From the NCBI GenBank assembly GCA_023450775.1, contig JAEXGP010000105.1, positions 1 to 27,710 of the forward strand: a stretch of DNA of 27,710 nucleotides, given 5' to 3'. This document shows, piece by piece, positions 6,241 through 13,892 of this stretch. Under the pieces are notes generated by a model, which saw nothing but the letters and a program-made list of their open reading frames with translations, had not been told where the DNA came from and did no database searches. A program made the position numbers and the translations under genes. Within the stretch, counting starts at the first letter, position 1, and each line of letters opens with the position of its first letter. This DNA comes from Actinomycetes bacterium. GTDB taxonomy: Bacteria; Actinomycetota; Acidimicrobiia; Acidimicrobiales; Microtrichaceae.

Positions 6241-6460
6241 GCGCCCGTACCTGTGGGGTCTCGAAGGGTCTTCGGTCGCGCTCCGCTTCGCCACGTCCTG
6301 CGCGTTCGTCCTGCTGCTGGTCTGGGCGGCCTGGTCGATGGTGCCGTCGGTGCATCGCAGGTCGCCGGTGTGGTTGCAGGTCGTCGCCGGCGTCGGCGCT
6401 CTGGTGCTGCTGGTGGTCGCCTGGCGGTTGGTCCCCGACGCGGGCGTGGCCTTCGACTGA
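6215..6460 (+). CDS. Membrane protein, C-terminal part of a probably frameshifted gene
   Basis: 81-residue ORF from GTG 6215 if read alone, overlapping the previous ORF by 26 bases. It has two transmembrane helices (ALRFATSCAFVLLLVWAAW and WLQVVAGVGALVLLVVAW) and ends PDAGVAFD. There is no ribosome site before GTG 6215, and the frame is open upstream through the hydrophobic GALATLSGAVAES to the G5 run at 6187-6191. The better reading is that it is the second half of the 5860 gene, displaced by one base. An independently translated overlapping gene is less likely. Confidence 0.5.
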   Translation: MAESVDSTERPYLWGLEGSSVALRFATSCAFVLLLVWAAWSMVPSVHRRSPVWLQVVAGVGALVLLVVAWRLVPDAGVAFD

Positions 6461-6478
6461 CAGCGGGCCGTCCGGCGC

Positions 6479-6952
6479 TCAGCCCTGGAGGGGGAGCGGC
6501 AGCTGCATCCATCGGGTCGCCTCGATGAACCCGGCGGACCGGTACAGCGGAAGGCCGTCATCGGTCGGGTGCAGGCGCAGCGTGCGCGCGCCGGCCCGGC
6601 GGGCGCCGTCGTTGCACATGGCGAGCAGCTCGCGGCCCACCCCGTGACCTCGGGCCGTCGGCACGACGTACATGTTGATGAGGTACGCCTCGAACGACCG
6701 CGGGTCCTCTGGCAGCGGTGGCCGCGCCCACAGCAGCAGCGACGCCACGTCGATCGCGTCGGGACCGTCGAACGCGAGCCACGTCGACACCCGGCCGGCC
6801 CGTGTCTCGCGCTCGAAGAACGACCGCGTCTGGACCACGAACTCGGCCGAGAGCTCGACGTCCGGACCCCGGACGGCGCGGAGGAACTCCATCCGGAGGT
6901 CCACCACCAGGTCGAGGTCAGCGTCGACCGCGGCGCGGACGGCGACGGTCAC
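6479..6952 (-). CDS. GNAT-family N-acetyltransferase
   Basis: 157 residues from GTG 6952; the start (MTVAVRAAVDADLDLVVDLR) is typical of GNAT proteins. The acetyl-CoA pyrophosphate loop is ARGHGVGRELL after the strand YLINMYVVPTA, and the C-terminal motif B region reads LPLYRSAGFIEATRWM, all in canonical order. Members transfer an acetyl group from acetyl-CoA to an amine on a small molecule or protein; the substrate is not evident. Its GTG overlaps the stop of the SnoaL-like gene (GTGA, 6949-6952), so the two are translationally coupled. It is convergent with the membrane gene ending at 6460. Confidence 0.9.
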   Translation of the reverse strand: MTVAVRAAVDADLDLVVDLRMEFLRAVRGPDVELSAEFVVQTRSFFERETRAGRVSTWLAFDGPDAIDVASLLLWARPPLPEDPRSFEAYLINMYVVPTARGHGVGRELLAMCNDGARRAGARTLRLHPTDDGLPLYRSAGFIEATRWMQLPLPLQG

Positions 6953-7362
6953 TGGATGAGGCCGAGGCCCTTCTGGCAGTGCGGTCCGCCCCAGTGCTCC
7001 ACGATCTTGCCGTCCCGGATGCGGAGGATCGCGGTGCCGTTGATCTCGACCGGCTCGCCGCTGGGCTCGACGTCGAAGAACGCCGTGCCGGTGTGCGTGC
7101 CGCGGACGGTCCAGTTGGACACGACCAGGTCGTCGGACTCGATGAGCAGGCCGACGGTGAACTCCATGTCGGGGAACGCGGAGCGCACCTGGTCCCACCA
7201 GAGCTGCTCCTCGCCCCGCACGTCGGAGCCGACCTTGGACGGCGTGACCCGCTCGGTGACGTGGCTGACGAACTCGGGCGCCCAGAAGTCGTACACCGCC
7301 TCGGTGTCGCCGTCGAACATGGCGTTCGAGTACTCGGCCAGCATCTTGAGGTTCTCTGACAT
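6949..7362 (-). CDS. SnoaL-like / NTF2-fold polyketide cyclase family protein
   Basis: 137 residues starting MSENLKMLAEYSNAMFDGD. The pattern matches SnoaL-like NTF2-fold proteins: an N-terminal helix, then AVYDFWAPEFVSHV, a strand region FPDMEFTVGLLIESDDLVVSNWTVRGTH, and a C-terminal strand G-T-A-I-L-R-I-R-D-G-K-I-V-E-H-W. The closing R-x-x-D-G-K-I-x-E-H-W is the hallmark of the family. Some members catalyse aldol cyclisation or hydrolysis of small molecules, many are uncharacterised. It is the first gene of a two-gene unit with the GNAT protein and is divergent from the VOC gene at 7459. Confidence 0.85.
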   Translation of the reverse strand: MSENLKMLAEYSNAMFDGDTEAVYDFWAPEFVSHVTERVTPSKVGSDVRGEEQLWWDQVRSAFPDMEFTVGLLIESDDLVVSNWTVRGTHTGTAFFDVEPSGEPVEINGTAILRIRDGKIVEHWGGPHCQKGLGLIQ

Positions 7363-7458
7363 GCCGGCGACGCTACCGAGACGACGCGATCCCGTGCCGC
7401 GGAAAACGGGCGATCGGACCGGTCGTCAGACCGGTCATCGGTTTGGGAGACTCGGGCG

Positions 7459-7851
7459 ATGGCAGCTTCGGGACCAGCCGTACGAGTGACCGGTATGGAC
7501 CATGTGGTGCTCATGGTCGCCGACGTCGAGCGGTCGGTCGCCTGGTACCACGACGTGCTCGGCCTCCCCGTCGAACGCCTGGACGAGTGGCGGCGCCAGG
7601 AGGTGCTGTTCCCGTCGTTGCGGCTGGACGCCACCACGCTGATCGACGTGTTCCCGGCTCAACCCGACGGGCGCAACGTCGACCACATCGCCCTCACGGT
7701 GGAGGACGTGGACCTGGCGGAGCTGGCGGCGTCGGGCACCTTCGACGTGGTGGCCGGCCCGGCGGACCTGTTCGGCGCCCGGGGTCAGGGGACCGGCCTG
7801 TACGTGCGCGACCCCGACGGCCACGTCGTCGAGCTCCGCACCTACCCCTGA
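7459..7851 (+). CDS. VOC-family (glyoxalase/bleomycin-resistance/dioxygenase fold) protein
   Basis: 130 residues from ATG 7459. There are two beta-alpha-beta-beta-beta modules. The first begins VTGMDHVVLMVADVERSVAWY with a metal-type His at about residue 15. The second begins NVDHIALTVEDVDLAEL with His near 76, and the chain ends GLYVRDPDGHVVELRTYP with the terminal Glu ligand. This is the vicinal-oxygen-chelate fold in single-chain form. Metal ligands are retained, so an enzyme such as a glyoxalase, epimerase or dioxygenase is possible, but the substrate is not evident. It is convergent with the DUF427 gene 12 bases away. Confidence 0.9.
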   Translation: MAASGPAVRVTGMDHVVLMVADVERSVAWYHDVLGLPVERLDEWRRQEVLFPSLRLDATTLIDVFPAQPDGRNVDHIALTVEDVDLAELAASGTFDVVAGPADLFGARGQGTGLYVRDPDGHVVELRTYP

Positions 7852-7863
7852 GGCCCGACGCGC

Positions 7864-8226
7864 TCAGCCCAGCGGCTCGCCGTCGACCGTGATCGTGACG
7901 CGGTCCGGGTAGAACGAGAGGTGCCCGGCGATCTCCGCGGCGGACTCGATGGGCTCCTCGTAGGCCCAGACGATGCCGTCGTGCACCCGGTCGTCGACGG
8001 TGACCGACCAGTACGACGCCTCGCCCTTGAAGGGGCAGGTCGTGTGGAACGAGGTGGGCGTGAGCAGGTCCATCCGGACGTCCTCGCGCGGTAGGTAGTA
8101 GCGACGGGGGAGCCCCGTCTCGTCGAGGAGCTTCGGGCGGTCGGTGGCGGCGAGGACCACGTCGCCGAGGCGGACCTCCACGTGCTCGGTGCCGGGGGTG
8201 ATCGTGACGGTGTGGTCGCTGGTCAT
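7864..8226 (-). CDS. DUF427 domain protein
   Basis: 120 residues from ATG 8226 (MTSDHTVTITPGTEHVEVRL); the frame is open to 8280 but that extension looks non-coding. Diagnostic DUF427 features are VLAATDRPKLLDETGLPRRYY, the YLPREDVRMDLL segment, then THTSCPFKG-like TTCPFKGEASYWSV and the closing WAYEEPIESAAEIAGHLSFYPDRV. DUF427 proteins are small beta-rich proteins of unknown biochemical function, common in actinobacteria. It is divergent from the DUF1254/1214 gene over an 83-bp gap that contains an inverted repeat. Confidence 0.92.
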   Translation of the reverse strand: MTSDHTVTITPGTEHVEVRLGDVVLAATDRPKLLDETGLPRRYYLPREDVRMDLLTPTSFHTTCPFKGEASYWSVTVDDRVHDGIVWAYEEPIESAAEIAGHLSFYPDRVTITVDGEPLG

Positions 8227-8259
8227 GCCGGGTGCAACGTCGGACTCGCCTGCCCGATT

Positions 8260-8289
8260 CCGGCGGGTACCGTCGGGCACCCCCGCCGG
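8260..8289. promoter_or_regulatory. Inverted repeat in a divergent promoter region
   Basis: Eight-base arms CCGGCGGG (8260-8267) and CCCGCCGG (8282-8289) separated by 14 bases, centred between the divergent DUF427 and DUF1254/1214 genes. It may be an operator or a transcript hairpin; GC-rich sequence makes chance arms plausible. Confidence 0.3.
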
Positions 8290-8309
8290 CCGACCTCACG
8301 AGAGGTGAC

Positions 8310-9251
8310 ATGAGCATCCACGTCAACGTCGACAACTTCGCCCGAGCGGAGAGCGACCGCATGTTCCGGGACCTGGCGGCCGCCGCCGGCGGGGTGAACC
8401 GCTGGAGCCACGTGCGGCGGCCCACGCCGATCGACGCGCAGACGGTCATCCGGATGAACCGGGACACGCTCTACAGCTTCGCGATCGTCGACCTGCGCGA
8501 GCCGGCGACGATCACGCTCCCCGACGCCGGGGAGCGCTACCTGTCGGCGATGGTCGTCAACGAGGACCACTACATCAACCAGGTGATCCACGACCCGGGC
8601 TCACACGTGCTGGATCCCGACGTGCACGGCACGCCGTACGTGCTGGTCGCGGTGCGCACACTGGTCGACCCGGGCGACGCCGACGACGTCGAGCGGGTCG
8701 GGGCGCTGCAGGACGAGCTGGTGCTCACCGCGGGATCCGACGTGGCGTTCGAGATGCCGGACTACGACACGGCCAGCCTGGACGCCACCCGCGCGCCGCT
8801 GCTGCAGCTGGCCGCGGGTGTCGGGGGCTTCGACCGGACCTTCGGACGGCGCGAGGACGTCGACCCGGTGCGTCACCTGCTCGGGACGGCCGCCGGGTGG
8901 GGCGGTCTGCCCGAGACGGAGGCGTTCTACCTGAACGAGAACCCGGGCCTCCCGGTCGGGGAGTACGAGCTGCGTGTGGCGGACGTGCCGGTCGACGCCT
9001 TCTGGTCGATCTCCATGTACGACGCCGAGGGCTTCTTCCGGGCGAACGAGTTCGATGCGTACAGCCTGAACGACCTGACCGCCGCCAAGGAGGACGACGG
9101 GAGCGTGGTCGTGCGTCTGGGAACCGAGCCTGGCGGCGCCCGCAACTTTCTACCGATCACCGAAGGCTGGAACTACATCGTGCGCCTGTACCGGCCACGG
9201 CCGGAGATCCTCGACGGGTCCTGGACGTTCCCGACCCCGGTCCCGGTCTGA
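8310..9251 (+). CDS. DUF1254/DUF1214 domain protein
   Basis: 313 residues from ATG 8310, with GAGAGGTGA immediately upstream. The N-terminal half matches DUF1254 (VRRPTPIDAQTVIRMNRDTLYS, then AIVDLREPATITLPDAGERY and an NEDHY segment). The C-terminal half matches DUF1214 (PVDAFWSISMYDAEGFF, then ITEGWNYIVRLYRPRPEIL). These two domains normally occur together in secreted or periplasmic proteins of unknown activity. Here no signal peptide is visible, so a cytoplasmic version is likely. It ends 12 bases from the convergent sulfotransferase gene. Confidence 0.9.
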   Translation: MSIHVNVDNFARAESDRMFRDLAAAAGGVNRWSHVRRPTPIDAQTVIRMNRDTLYSFAIVDLREPATITLPDAGERYLSAMVVNEDHYINQVIHDPGSHVLDPDVHGTPYVLVAVRTLVDPGDADDVERVGALQDELVLTAGSDVAFEMPDYDTASLDATRAPLLQLAAGVGGFDRTFGRREDVDPVRHLLGTAAGWGGLPETEAFYLNENPGLPVGEYELRVADVPVDAFWSISMYDAEGFFRANEFDAYSLNDLTAAKEDDGSVVVRLGTEPGGARNFLPITEGWNYIVRLYRPRPEILDGSWTFPTPVPV

Positions 9252-9263
9252 CGCCGGCGGGCG

Positions 9264-10448
9264 TCAGCCGAGGGGCTCCGACTCGATGCCGAAGTGCTCC
9301 TGGTACTCCCGGGTGCGCTCGCGCATCTCGCCCTCGTCCAGGCCGGTCTGCTCCCAGGTGTAGCGGCGGAGGCTGTTCTGCGCGTCGCCCGGGTGTGCGT
9401 CGAGGAACGCCTTCTGGCGGGCCGCCGCCTCGTCGGTGAGCTCGATGCCCAGCCGTTCGTACAGCTGCGCGACCGTCCCGAGCAGGTCCTGGCGGAAGTC
9501 CTGGTACAGGACGTCGATGACCTGGCCCTCGGGGAAGATGCCGTCCTTGCGCTGCGCGAGGGCCCGGTCCAGGCCGAACGTCAGGTCCTCGCCGTACTGC
9601 GCGGCGAGCGTGCGGACGTCGAACGAGTCGGTCGTCATCTCCCGCAGCGACGCGCCCAGCGCGCTGATCGACGCCATGACCTTGAGCGGGTCGCGGTGGT
9701 TCTGGATGACGATCGCGTCGGGGTACTCGGCGATCAGCTCGGCGAAGTTCCAGAGGTGCGCCGGCGACTTGAGCAGCCAGCGGTCGGCCATGTGCTCGGA
9801 CTGGAGGTGCTGCAGGAACCGCCGGTGCCAGCGGTAGGCCGGCGCCATGTCGGCCTTGTGGAGGAGCCACTCGTTGTAGGCGGGCACCTCGAACTGCAGC
9901 GAGAAGATCATCGACCGGAACTCGCTCGTCCAGATCCGGACGTCCTCCTGGGCGAGGGTGGCGCCGAGCTCGTGGAACTCGGTGAAGCCCGGGATGATCG
10001 AGTCGACCAGGTCGAACTGGGCCTGTGCGACGGCGATGCGCGGGTCGGTGTCGAAGGTCGCCGTCCGCGGCGCCGGCACCGGCCGCTCGACCTCCCAGCT
10101 GAGCGGCGCCCGCATGGCCGGGTCCTGCGCCATCAGGTCGTGCAGGATCGACGTCCCGGTCCGGGGGAGGCCCACGATGATGATCGGCCGGACGATCTCC
10201 TGCTCCGCGACCGCGGGGTGGTCCTTGCGCCACTGCACCAGCTGCAGCCGGTTGCTGAGGTCGGACACGATCCCGTCCGCCGCCACGCCCAGTCCGATCT
10301 CGTTGAGCTCGGCGGTCTCGTTGAGCGACTCAGCGAAGAGCTCCATGCCCTCGCGCCAGGTCGGCTCGCCGAAGTCGTCGAGGCCCGTCTCCTGGATCGC
10401 CCGGTCGATGAGCTCGTCCGGCCCCGGGATGGTCCCTGCTGCGGTCAT
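9264..10448 (-). CDS. Sulfotransferase family protein (PAPS-dependent type)
   Basis: 394 residues from ATG 10448. The 5'-phosphosulfate loop is IIIVGLPRTGTSILHDLM (Gly93 to Ser100 region), as in the actinobacterial Sulfotransfer_3 group. The second PAPS contact is suggested by WLLKSPAHLWNFAEL and by VIQNHRDPLKVMASISAL. Such enzymes transfer sulfate from PAPS to hydroxyls of lipids, sterols or carbohydrates; the acceptor here is unknown. Its ATG overlaps the TetR stop (ATGA, 10445-10448), so it is translationally coupled to that regulator and probably falls under its autoregulation. Confidence 0.9.
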   Translation of the reverse strand: MTAAGTIPGPDELIDRAIQETGLDDFGEPTWREGMELFAESLNETAELNEIGLGVAADGIVSDLSNRLQLVQWRKDHPAVAEQEIVRPIIIVGLPRTGTSILHDLMAQDPAMRAPLSWEVERPVPAPRTATFDTDPRIAVAQAQFDLVDSIIPGFTEFHELGATLAQEDVRIWTSEFRSMIFSLQFEVPAYNEWLLHKADMAPAYRWHRRFLQHLQSEHMADRWLLKSPAHLWNFAELIAEYPDAIVIQNHRDPLKVMASISALGASLREMTTDSFDVRTLAAQYGEDLTFGLDRALAQRKDGIFPEGQVIDVLYQDFRQDLLGTVAQLYERLGIELTDEAAARQKAFLDAHPGDAQNSLRRYTWEQTGLDEGEMRERTREYQEHFGIESEPLG

Positions 10449-11080
10449 CCGTTCCCCCTGTCGATGTCGTGTCGCCCGGCCAGCTCGAACCCCTCGAGCT
10501 GTCGTTCCATGAGCGCCGGCAGGTCGCCGGTGCCCTCGGTCTCGAGCCACGCGTCGCACGCGAGCCGTGCGGCGGCCATGGCCATGGCCCCGATCATCCG
10601 GGGTCGTGGGTCGTCGTCCGCGAGGCCGGGCCCGAACCGCGGTCGCACCGCCTCGGCGATGGCGATCTCCCAGTCGACGTAGAGGTGCAGCGTCCAGGCG
10701 AACATCGCGGCCGACGACCGGCACAGGAGCGCCTGCTCCAGGAACATGTCCCGACGCTCCTCGAAGTCGACCGCCAGCGCCCGGTGCGCGGCGCGCACGG
10801 CCTCGAGCGGGCCGAGCTCGGGCGGCAGGTCCTCGAGCGCGGCGGTCATGACGAGCACCGCGACGTCGGACAGGCCCGACGCGATCGCGAGCTCCTTGGA
10901 CTCGAAGTAGCGGAAGAACGTCGCCCGGCCGACGCCGGCCCGCTCCACGATCTGCTCGACCGTGGTGGCGGCGATGCCCCGGTCGCTCGCCAGCTCCGCG
11001 GCCGCGGACGCGAGGCGGCGACGCGTCTCGTCCCGCTTCCGCTCCCGCAGGCTGCGCGTGGCGGCCACCTCGACCGGCAT
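10445..11080 (-). CDS. TetR/AcrR-family transcriptional regulator
   Basis: 211 residues from ATG 11080, preceded by a GGAGGGGG ribosome site; an upstream in-frame GTG at 11119 is less likely. The N-terminal helix-turn-helix is classical: RDETRRRLASAAAELASDRG, TTVEQIVERAGVGRATFFRYFESKEL. The C-terminal ligand domain is Ala-rich helical (LVMTAALEDLPPELGPLEAV onwards). It is divergent from the MDR oxidoreductase gene and coupled to the sulfotransferase gene. The gap contains two palindromes that are candidate operators, so it probably represses both directions until a small ligand binds. The ligand is unknown. Confidence 0.95.
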   Translation of the reverse strand: MPVEVAATRSLRERKRDETRRRLASAAAELASDRGIAATTVEQIVERAGVGRATFFRYFESKELAIASGLSDVAVLVMTAALEDLPPELGPLEAVRAAHRALAVDFEERRDMFLEQALLCRSSAAMFAWTLHLYVDWEIAIAEAVRPRFGPGLADDDPRPRMIGAMAMAAARLACDAWLETEGTGDLPALMERQLEGFELAGRHDIDRGNG

Positions 11081-11125
11081 CCGTCCCCCTCCCGCCGCAC
11101 CGTCCGGCGCCACTCGCACCGAAGA

Positions 11126-11159
11126 TGAGACGGTGTCTCAGATGGTATTGAGTATCATC
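11126..11159. promoter_or_regulatory. Two adjacent palindromes: candidate TetR operators
   Basis: TGAGAC-GGT-GTCTCA (11126-11140) is a perfect 15-bp palindrome. Next to it GATGGTA-TTGAG-TATCATC (11141-11159) is a second, with one mismatch. Both lie in the 120-bp gap between the divergent TetR and MDR genes. TetR dimers commonly bind such sites in their own promoter regions. Binding is inferred, not shown. Confidence 0.7.
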
Positions 11160-11200
11160 CGGCGGCGCAACGGTTCGGTGCCGGGCGAACAGGGGGACGC

Positions 11201-12244
11201 ATGCGAGCACTGCAGGTGACGCGGCACGGCGAGCCGGAGGACGTGCTCGCCGTGGCGGAGGTGGATCCCGACGAGCCGGGTCCCGGTGAGGTGCGGATCC
11301 GGACCGCCGCCGCGGCACTGAACCACAACGACATCGCCCGCTGCCGGGGCACGCTCGTGTCGGTCGCCAAGGACCCGCCGTTCACGATCGGCATGGACCT
11401 GTGCGGCGTCGTGGAGGCCGCCGGGCCGGGCGCCGAGGCGTGGGCCGGTCGTCGGGTCGTGGCCATCGCCAAGGACGCGCTCGGGGGGATCGCCGAGCAG
11501 GTGATCGCCTCGGCCGCCGGCGTGTTCGCGGCGCCGGAGGAGCTCGACGACGTGCAGGCCGCGGCGTTCCTGATCCCGTTCCACACCACGCACCTGGCGC
11601 TGTTCCGCCGCGGTGGGCTGCGCGACGGCGAGACGCTGCTCGTGACCGCGGCTGCCAGCGGGCTGGGCACGGCGGCGGTGCAGCTCGGCGCCGCGGCCGG
11701 GGCGCGGGTGATCGCGGCGGTCGGGAGCGCGGACAAGGCCGAGGTCTGCACGAGCCTCGGGGCGGACCACGTCGTCGTGCTGGGCAGCGGCGAGGACGCG
11801 GTCGACCTGGCCGACGCCGTACTCGACCTCACCGACGACCACGGCGCCGACGTGGTGTGCGACCTGGTCGGCGGCGACCTGGTCGCGCCGTCGTGGCGGT
11901 GCACCGCACGGGAGGGCCGCTACCTGGCCGTCGGCTTCACCGACGACGACCAGAACGGCATGACCGGTCGGCCGATCCGCATGGCCAGCGTCGGCAACTT
12001 CTCGATCGTCGGCGTGCTCGGCGCCTGGGTCGACGACCTCGATCCGGGCATGCGCCGGTTCGGGTTCAACCCGTTCACGCGGGCCGACGGCGACGAGGTC
12101 CACGCGGCGCTGTGCGATCTGGTCTCGGCCGGCAGGATCGCCCCGTACGTCGGCCGGGTGGTGTCGATGGACGAGGCGGGCGCCGCGCTCGCGGACCATC
12201 GGGACCGGCGCAGCGTCGGTCGGACGGTCGTGCGGGTCACCTGA
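11201..12244 (+). CDS. MDR-family zinc-less or zinc-type NAD(P)H-dependent oxidoreductase
   Basis: 347 residues from ATG 11201 with GGGGGA upstream. It shows the GroES-like N-terminal domain (MRALQVTRHGEPEDVLAV, then PGPGEVRIRTAAAALNHND) and a Rossmann cofactor domain (LLVTAAASGLGTAAVQLG, then AGARVIAAVGSADKAEV). The A-A-x-S-G-L-G-T-A-A-V-Q-L form is that of quinone oxidoreductase/YhdH-like MDR proteins that use NADPH and lack catalytic zinc. Structural Cys clusters are absent. Substrates range from quinones to enoyl-thioesters. It is divergent from TetR and probably controlled by it, so it may be coupled physiologically with the sulfotransferase. Confidence 0.9.
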   Translation: MRALQVTRHGEPEDVLAVAEVDPDEPGPGEVRIRTAAAALNHNDIARCRGTLVSVAKDPPFTIGMDLCGVVEAAGPGAEAWAGRRVVAIAKDALGGIAEQVIASAAGVFAAPEELDDVQAAAFLIPFHTTHLALFRRGGLRDGETLLVTAAASGLGTAAVQLGAAAGARVIAAVGSADKAEVCTSLGADHVVVLGSGEDAVDLADAVLDLTDDHGADVVCDLVGGDLVAPSWRCTAREGRYLAVGFTDDDQNGMTGRPIRMASVGNFSIVGVLGAWVDDLDPGMRRFGFNPFTRADGDEVHAALCDLVSAGRIAPYVGRVVSMDEAGAALADHRDRRSVGRTVVRVT

Positions 12245-12292
12245 TCCTCCGTTCCGTGTGCGGTGATCGTCGTGGTGCGACGACCAGCGCAC

Positions 12293-12394
12293 CGAGAACG
12301 GGTCGGGATCCGCATGGGTCCCTCGCCGCCCTCGATCAGCCCCGCCCGGTCGGTCGTGAGCCAGCCGGTGCTGAACGCGCTCAGTCGTGCCGTC
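12293..12394 (-). pseudogene. N-terminal remnant of an MBL-fold lactonase/metallohydrolase
   Basis: An ATG on the minus strand at 12394 opens a frame that reads MTARLSAFSTGWLTTDRAG and then LIEGGEGPMRIPTRS. This matches the beginning of AHL-lactonase-like MBL-fold proteins, with their GWLT segment, the EGxxGxxRxPxPS segment and then a hydrophobic strand. After about 34 codons the resemblance stops: the following residues are Arg/Thr-rich and continue antisense to the MDR gene. The HxHxDH metal motif is missing. I read it as a truncated gene left beside the MDR gene; the homology is from memory of the family pattern. Confidence 0.5.
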
Positions 12395-12445
12395 ATGGCG
12401 CGGACGGTAACAGCGCAGACCGGCAACGGTGCCGGGTGACGGGCA

Positions 12446-12601
12446 TCAGCGCTTGCGTCGTCGGCGGGGGAGCGGCTCGTCGTCGCCGTCGCGACCGCGG
12501 CGGAAGCGCTCCCGCAGCAGGGCGACGTAGCCGGAGCCGAACAGGAGCACGAGCACGACCACGAGCAGGAAGATGATCAGCGCTTCCTGTCCCGAGGTCA
12601 T
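12446..12601 (-). CDS. Tiny single-span membrane protein
   Basis: 51 residues from ATG 12601. A short polar start (MTSGQEA) is followed by one strong hydrophobic helix (LIIFLLVVVLVLLFGSGYVAL) and a highly basic tail ending RRRRKR. The positive-inside rule places the tail in the cytoplasm. Short proteins of this type are frequent in actinobacteria and no function is assigned. It is divergent from the beta-lactamase-like gene over a 67-bp gap. Confidence 0.55.
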   Translation of the reverse strand: MTSGQEALIIFLLVVVLVLLFGSGYVALLRERFRRGRDGDDEPLPRRRRKR

Positions 12602-12668
12602 GTGGTCCAGCGTGGCACGCCTCGTGGGCGGCGATGATGTTGCGCTCCGGGATCCGTCGGAGGAGCAG

Positions 12669-13871
12669 ATGGGTACGACCACGAACACGACCACCGTCGA
12701 CGACGAGCTGGACGGGCGCCTCCACGAGGTGGTCCGCCGCCACATCGACGGCGGGTCGATCGGCGCCGCCAGCTGGCGGGTGCAGCGGGGTGATCGGGTG
12801 ATCGAGGGCGCGGCCGGTGCGTTGCACGGCGGCACGCCGGCCGCGGTCGACACGATCTACCGCATCACGTCCATGTCCAAGCCGGTGACCGCGGTCGCCG
12901 CCCTCACCTTCGTAGCACGGCGCGAGGCGGACCTGGACGAGCCCGTCGACCGAGCCCTGCCGGAGCTCGCCGACATGCAGGTGCTGCGGCGGCCCGACGG
13001 TCCCGTCGACGACACCGTGCCGGCCGACCGCGCCATCACGCTCCGCGACCTGATGACGTTCACGCTCGGGTGGGGGATGGACTTCAGCGGCGCGGGGCCG
13101 ACGCCGTGGGATCTCGCCGCCGAGGACCTGGGTGTGGCGTTCCGGGGTCCCGAGCCGAACGCCTGGCCGGGGACCGACGAGTGGATCGCCCGGATGGGCA
13201 CGCTGCCGCTCCAGCGCCAGCCGGGCGCCGCGTGGGGCTACCACCTGGGCTCCGACGTGCTCGGCGTGTGGCTCGAGCGCACGGGGGGAGCGCCGCTGGA
13301 GGACGTGCTGGCCGACCGCGTGTTCCGACCGCTGGGCATGATCGACACCGGCTTCCACGTCCCGGCCCGGTCGCTCGACCGCTTCGGGGCATGCACCCTC
13401 ACCGACGAGTCCGGCGCGGTGGTCGTGCACGACGACGTGGAGGGCGACTGGTCGTCGCCGCCCCGGTTCCCGTCGGCCGGCGCGGGGCTGGTCTCGACGG
13501 TGGCGGACTACACCGCCTTCGCCCGGATGCTCCTGCGTGGCGGCTCCGCACCCGACGGGTCGGTCGTCGTGACGCCCGAGCTGGTGTCCGAGATGACGCG
13601 GGACCAGCTGACGACGGCGCAGCGCACCGCCAGCGCCGACCTGATCGAGGGCACCGGGTGGGGCCTCGGCACCGGGGTCTGCCTGCTCGACACGCCGGTC
13701 GGGCCAGCGGGGAGCGCGTTCTGGGACGGAGGGTTCGGGTCGATCTGGACCAACGACCCTGCGGGCGACACGTCGCTGGTGCTGCTCACCGACCGGATCT
13801 GGTCGTCGCCCGAGCTGCAGGCGTACGCCGTGGACGTGAGGGCGGCGGTGTTCGAGCGCCGCACCGGCTGA
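12669..13871 (+). CDS. Class C beta-lactamase-like serine hydrolase (esterase/transpeptidase family)
   Basis: 400 residues from ATG 12669, with AGGAG just upstream. The catalytic SxxK motif is Ser68-Met-Ser-Lys71 in TIYRITSMSKPVTAVAAL. The tyrosine motif is Tyr191 in WGYHLGSDVLG, where the usual third-position Asn of YxN is not present. The KTG-type box near the C-terminus is replaced by FWDGGFGSIW, as in many esterases of this group. No signal peptide is seen, so it is probably cytoplasmic. Likely activities are carboxylesterase or D-aminopeptidase-like, not true antibiotic hydrolysis. It is convergent with the CYTH-CHAD gene. Confidence 0.9.
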   Translation: MGTTTNTTTVDDELDGRLHEVVRRHIDGGSIGAASWRVQRGDRVIEGAAGALHGGTPAAVDTIYRITSMSKPVTAVAALTFVARREADLDEPVDRALPELADMQVLRRPDGPVDDTVPADRAITLRDLMTFTLGWGMDFSGAGPTPWDLAAEDLGVAFRGPEPNAWPGTDEWIARMGTLPLQRQPGAAWGYHLGSDVLGVWLERTGGAPLEDVLADRVFRPLGMIDTGFHVPARSLDRFGACTLTDESGAVVVHDDVEGDWSSPPRFPSAGAGLVSTVADYTAFARMLLRGGSAPDGSVVVTPELVSEMTRDQLTTAQRTASADLIEGTGWGLGTGVCLLDTPVGPAGSAFWDGGFGSIWTNDPAGDTSLVLLTDRIWSSPELQAYAVDVRAAVFERRTG

Positions 13872-13892
13872 GCGGCGACGACGCCGGGCCGG

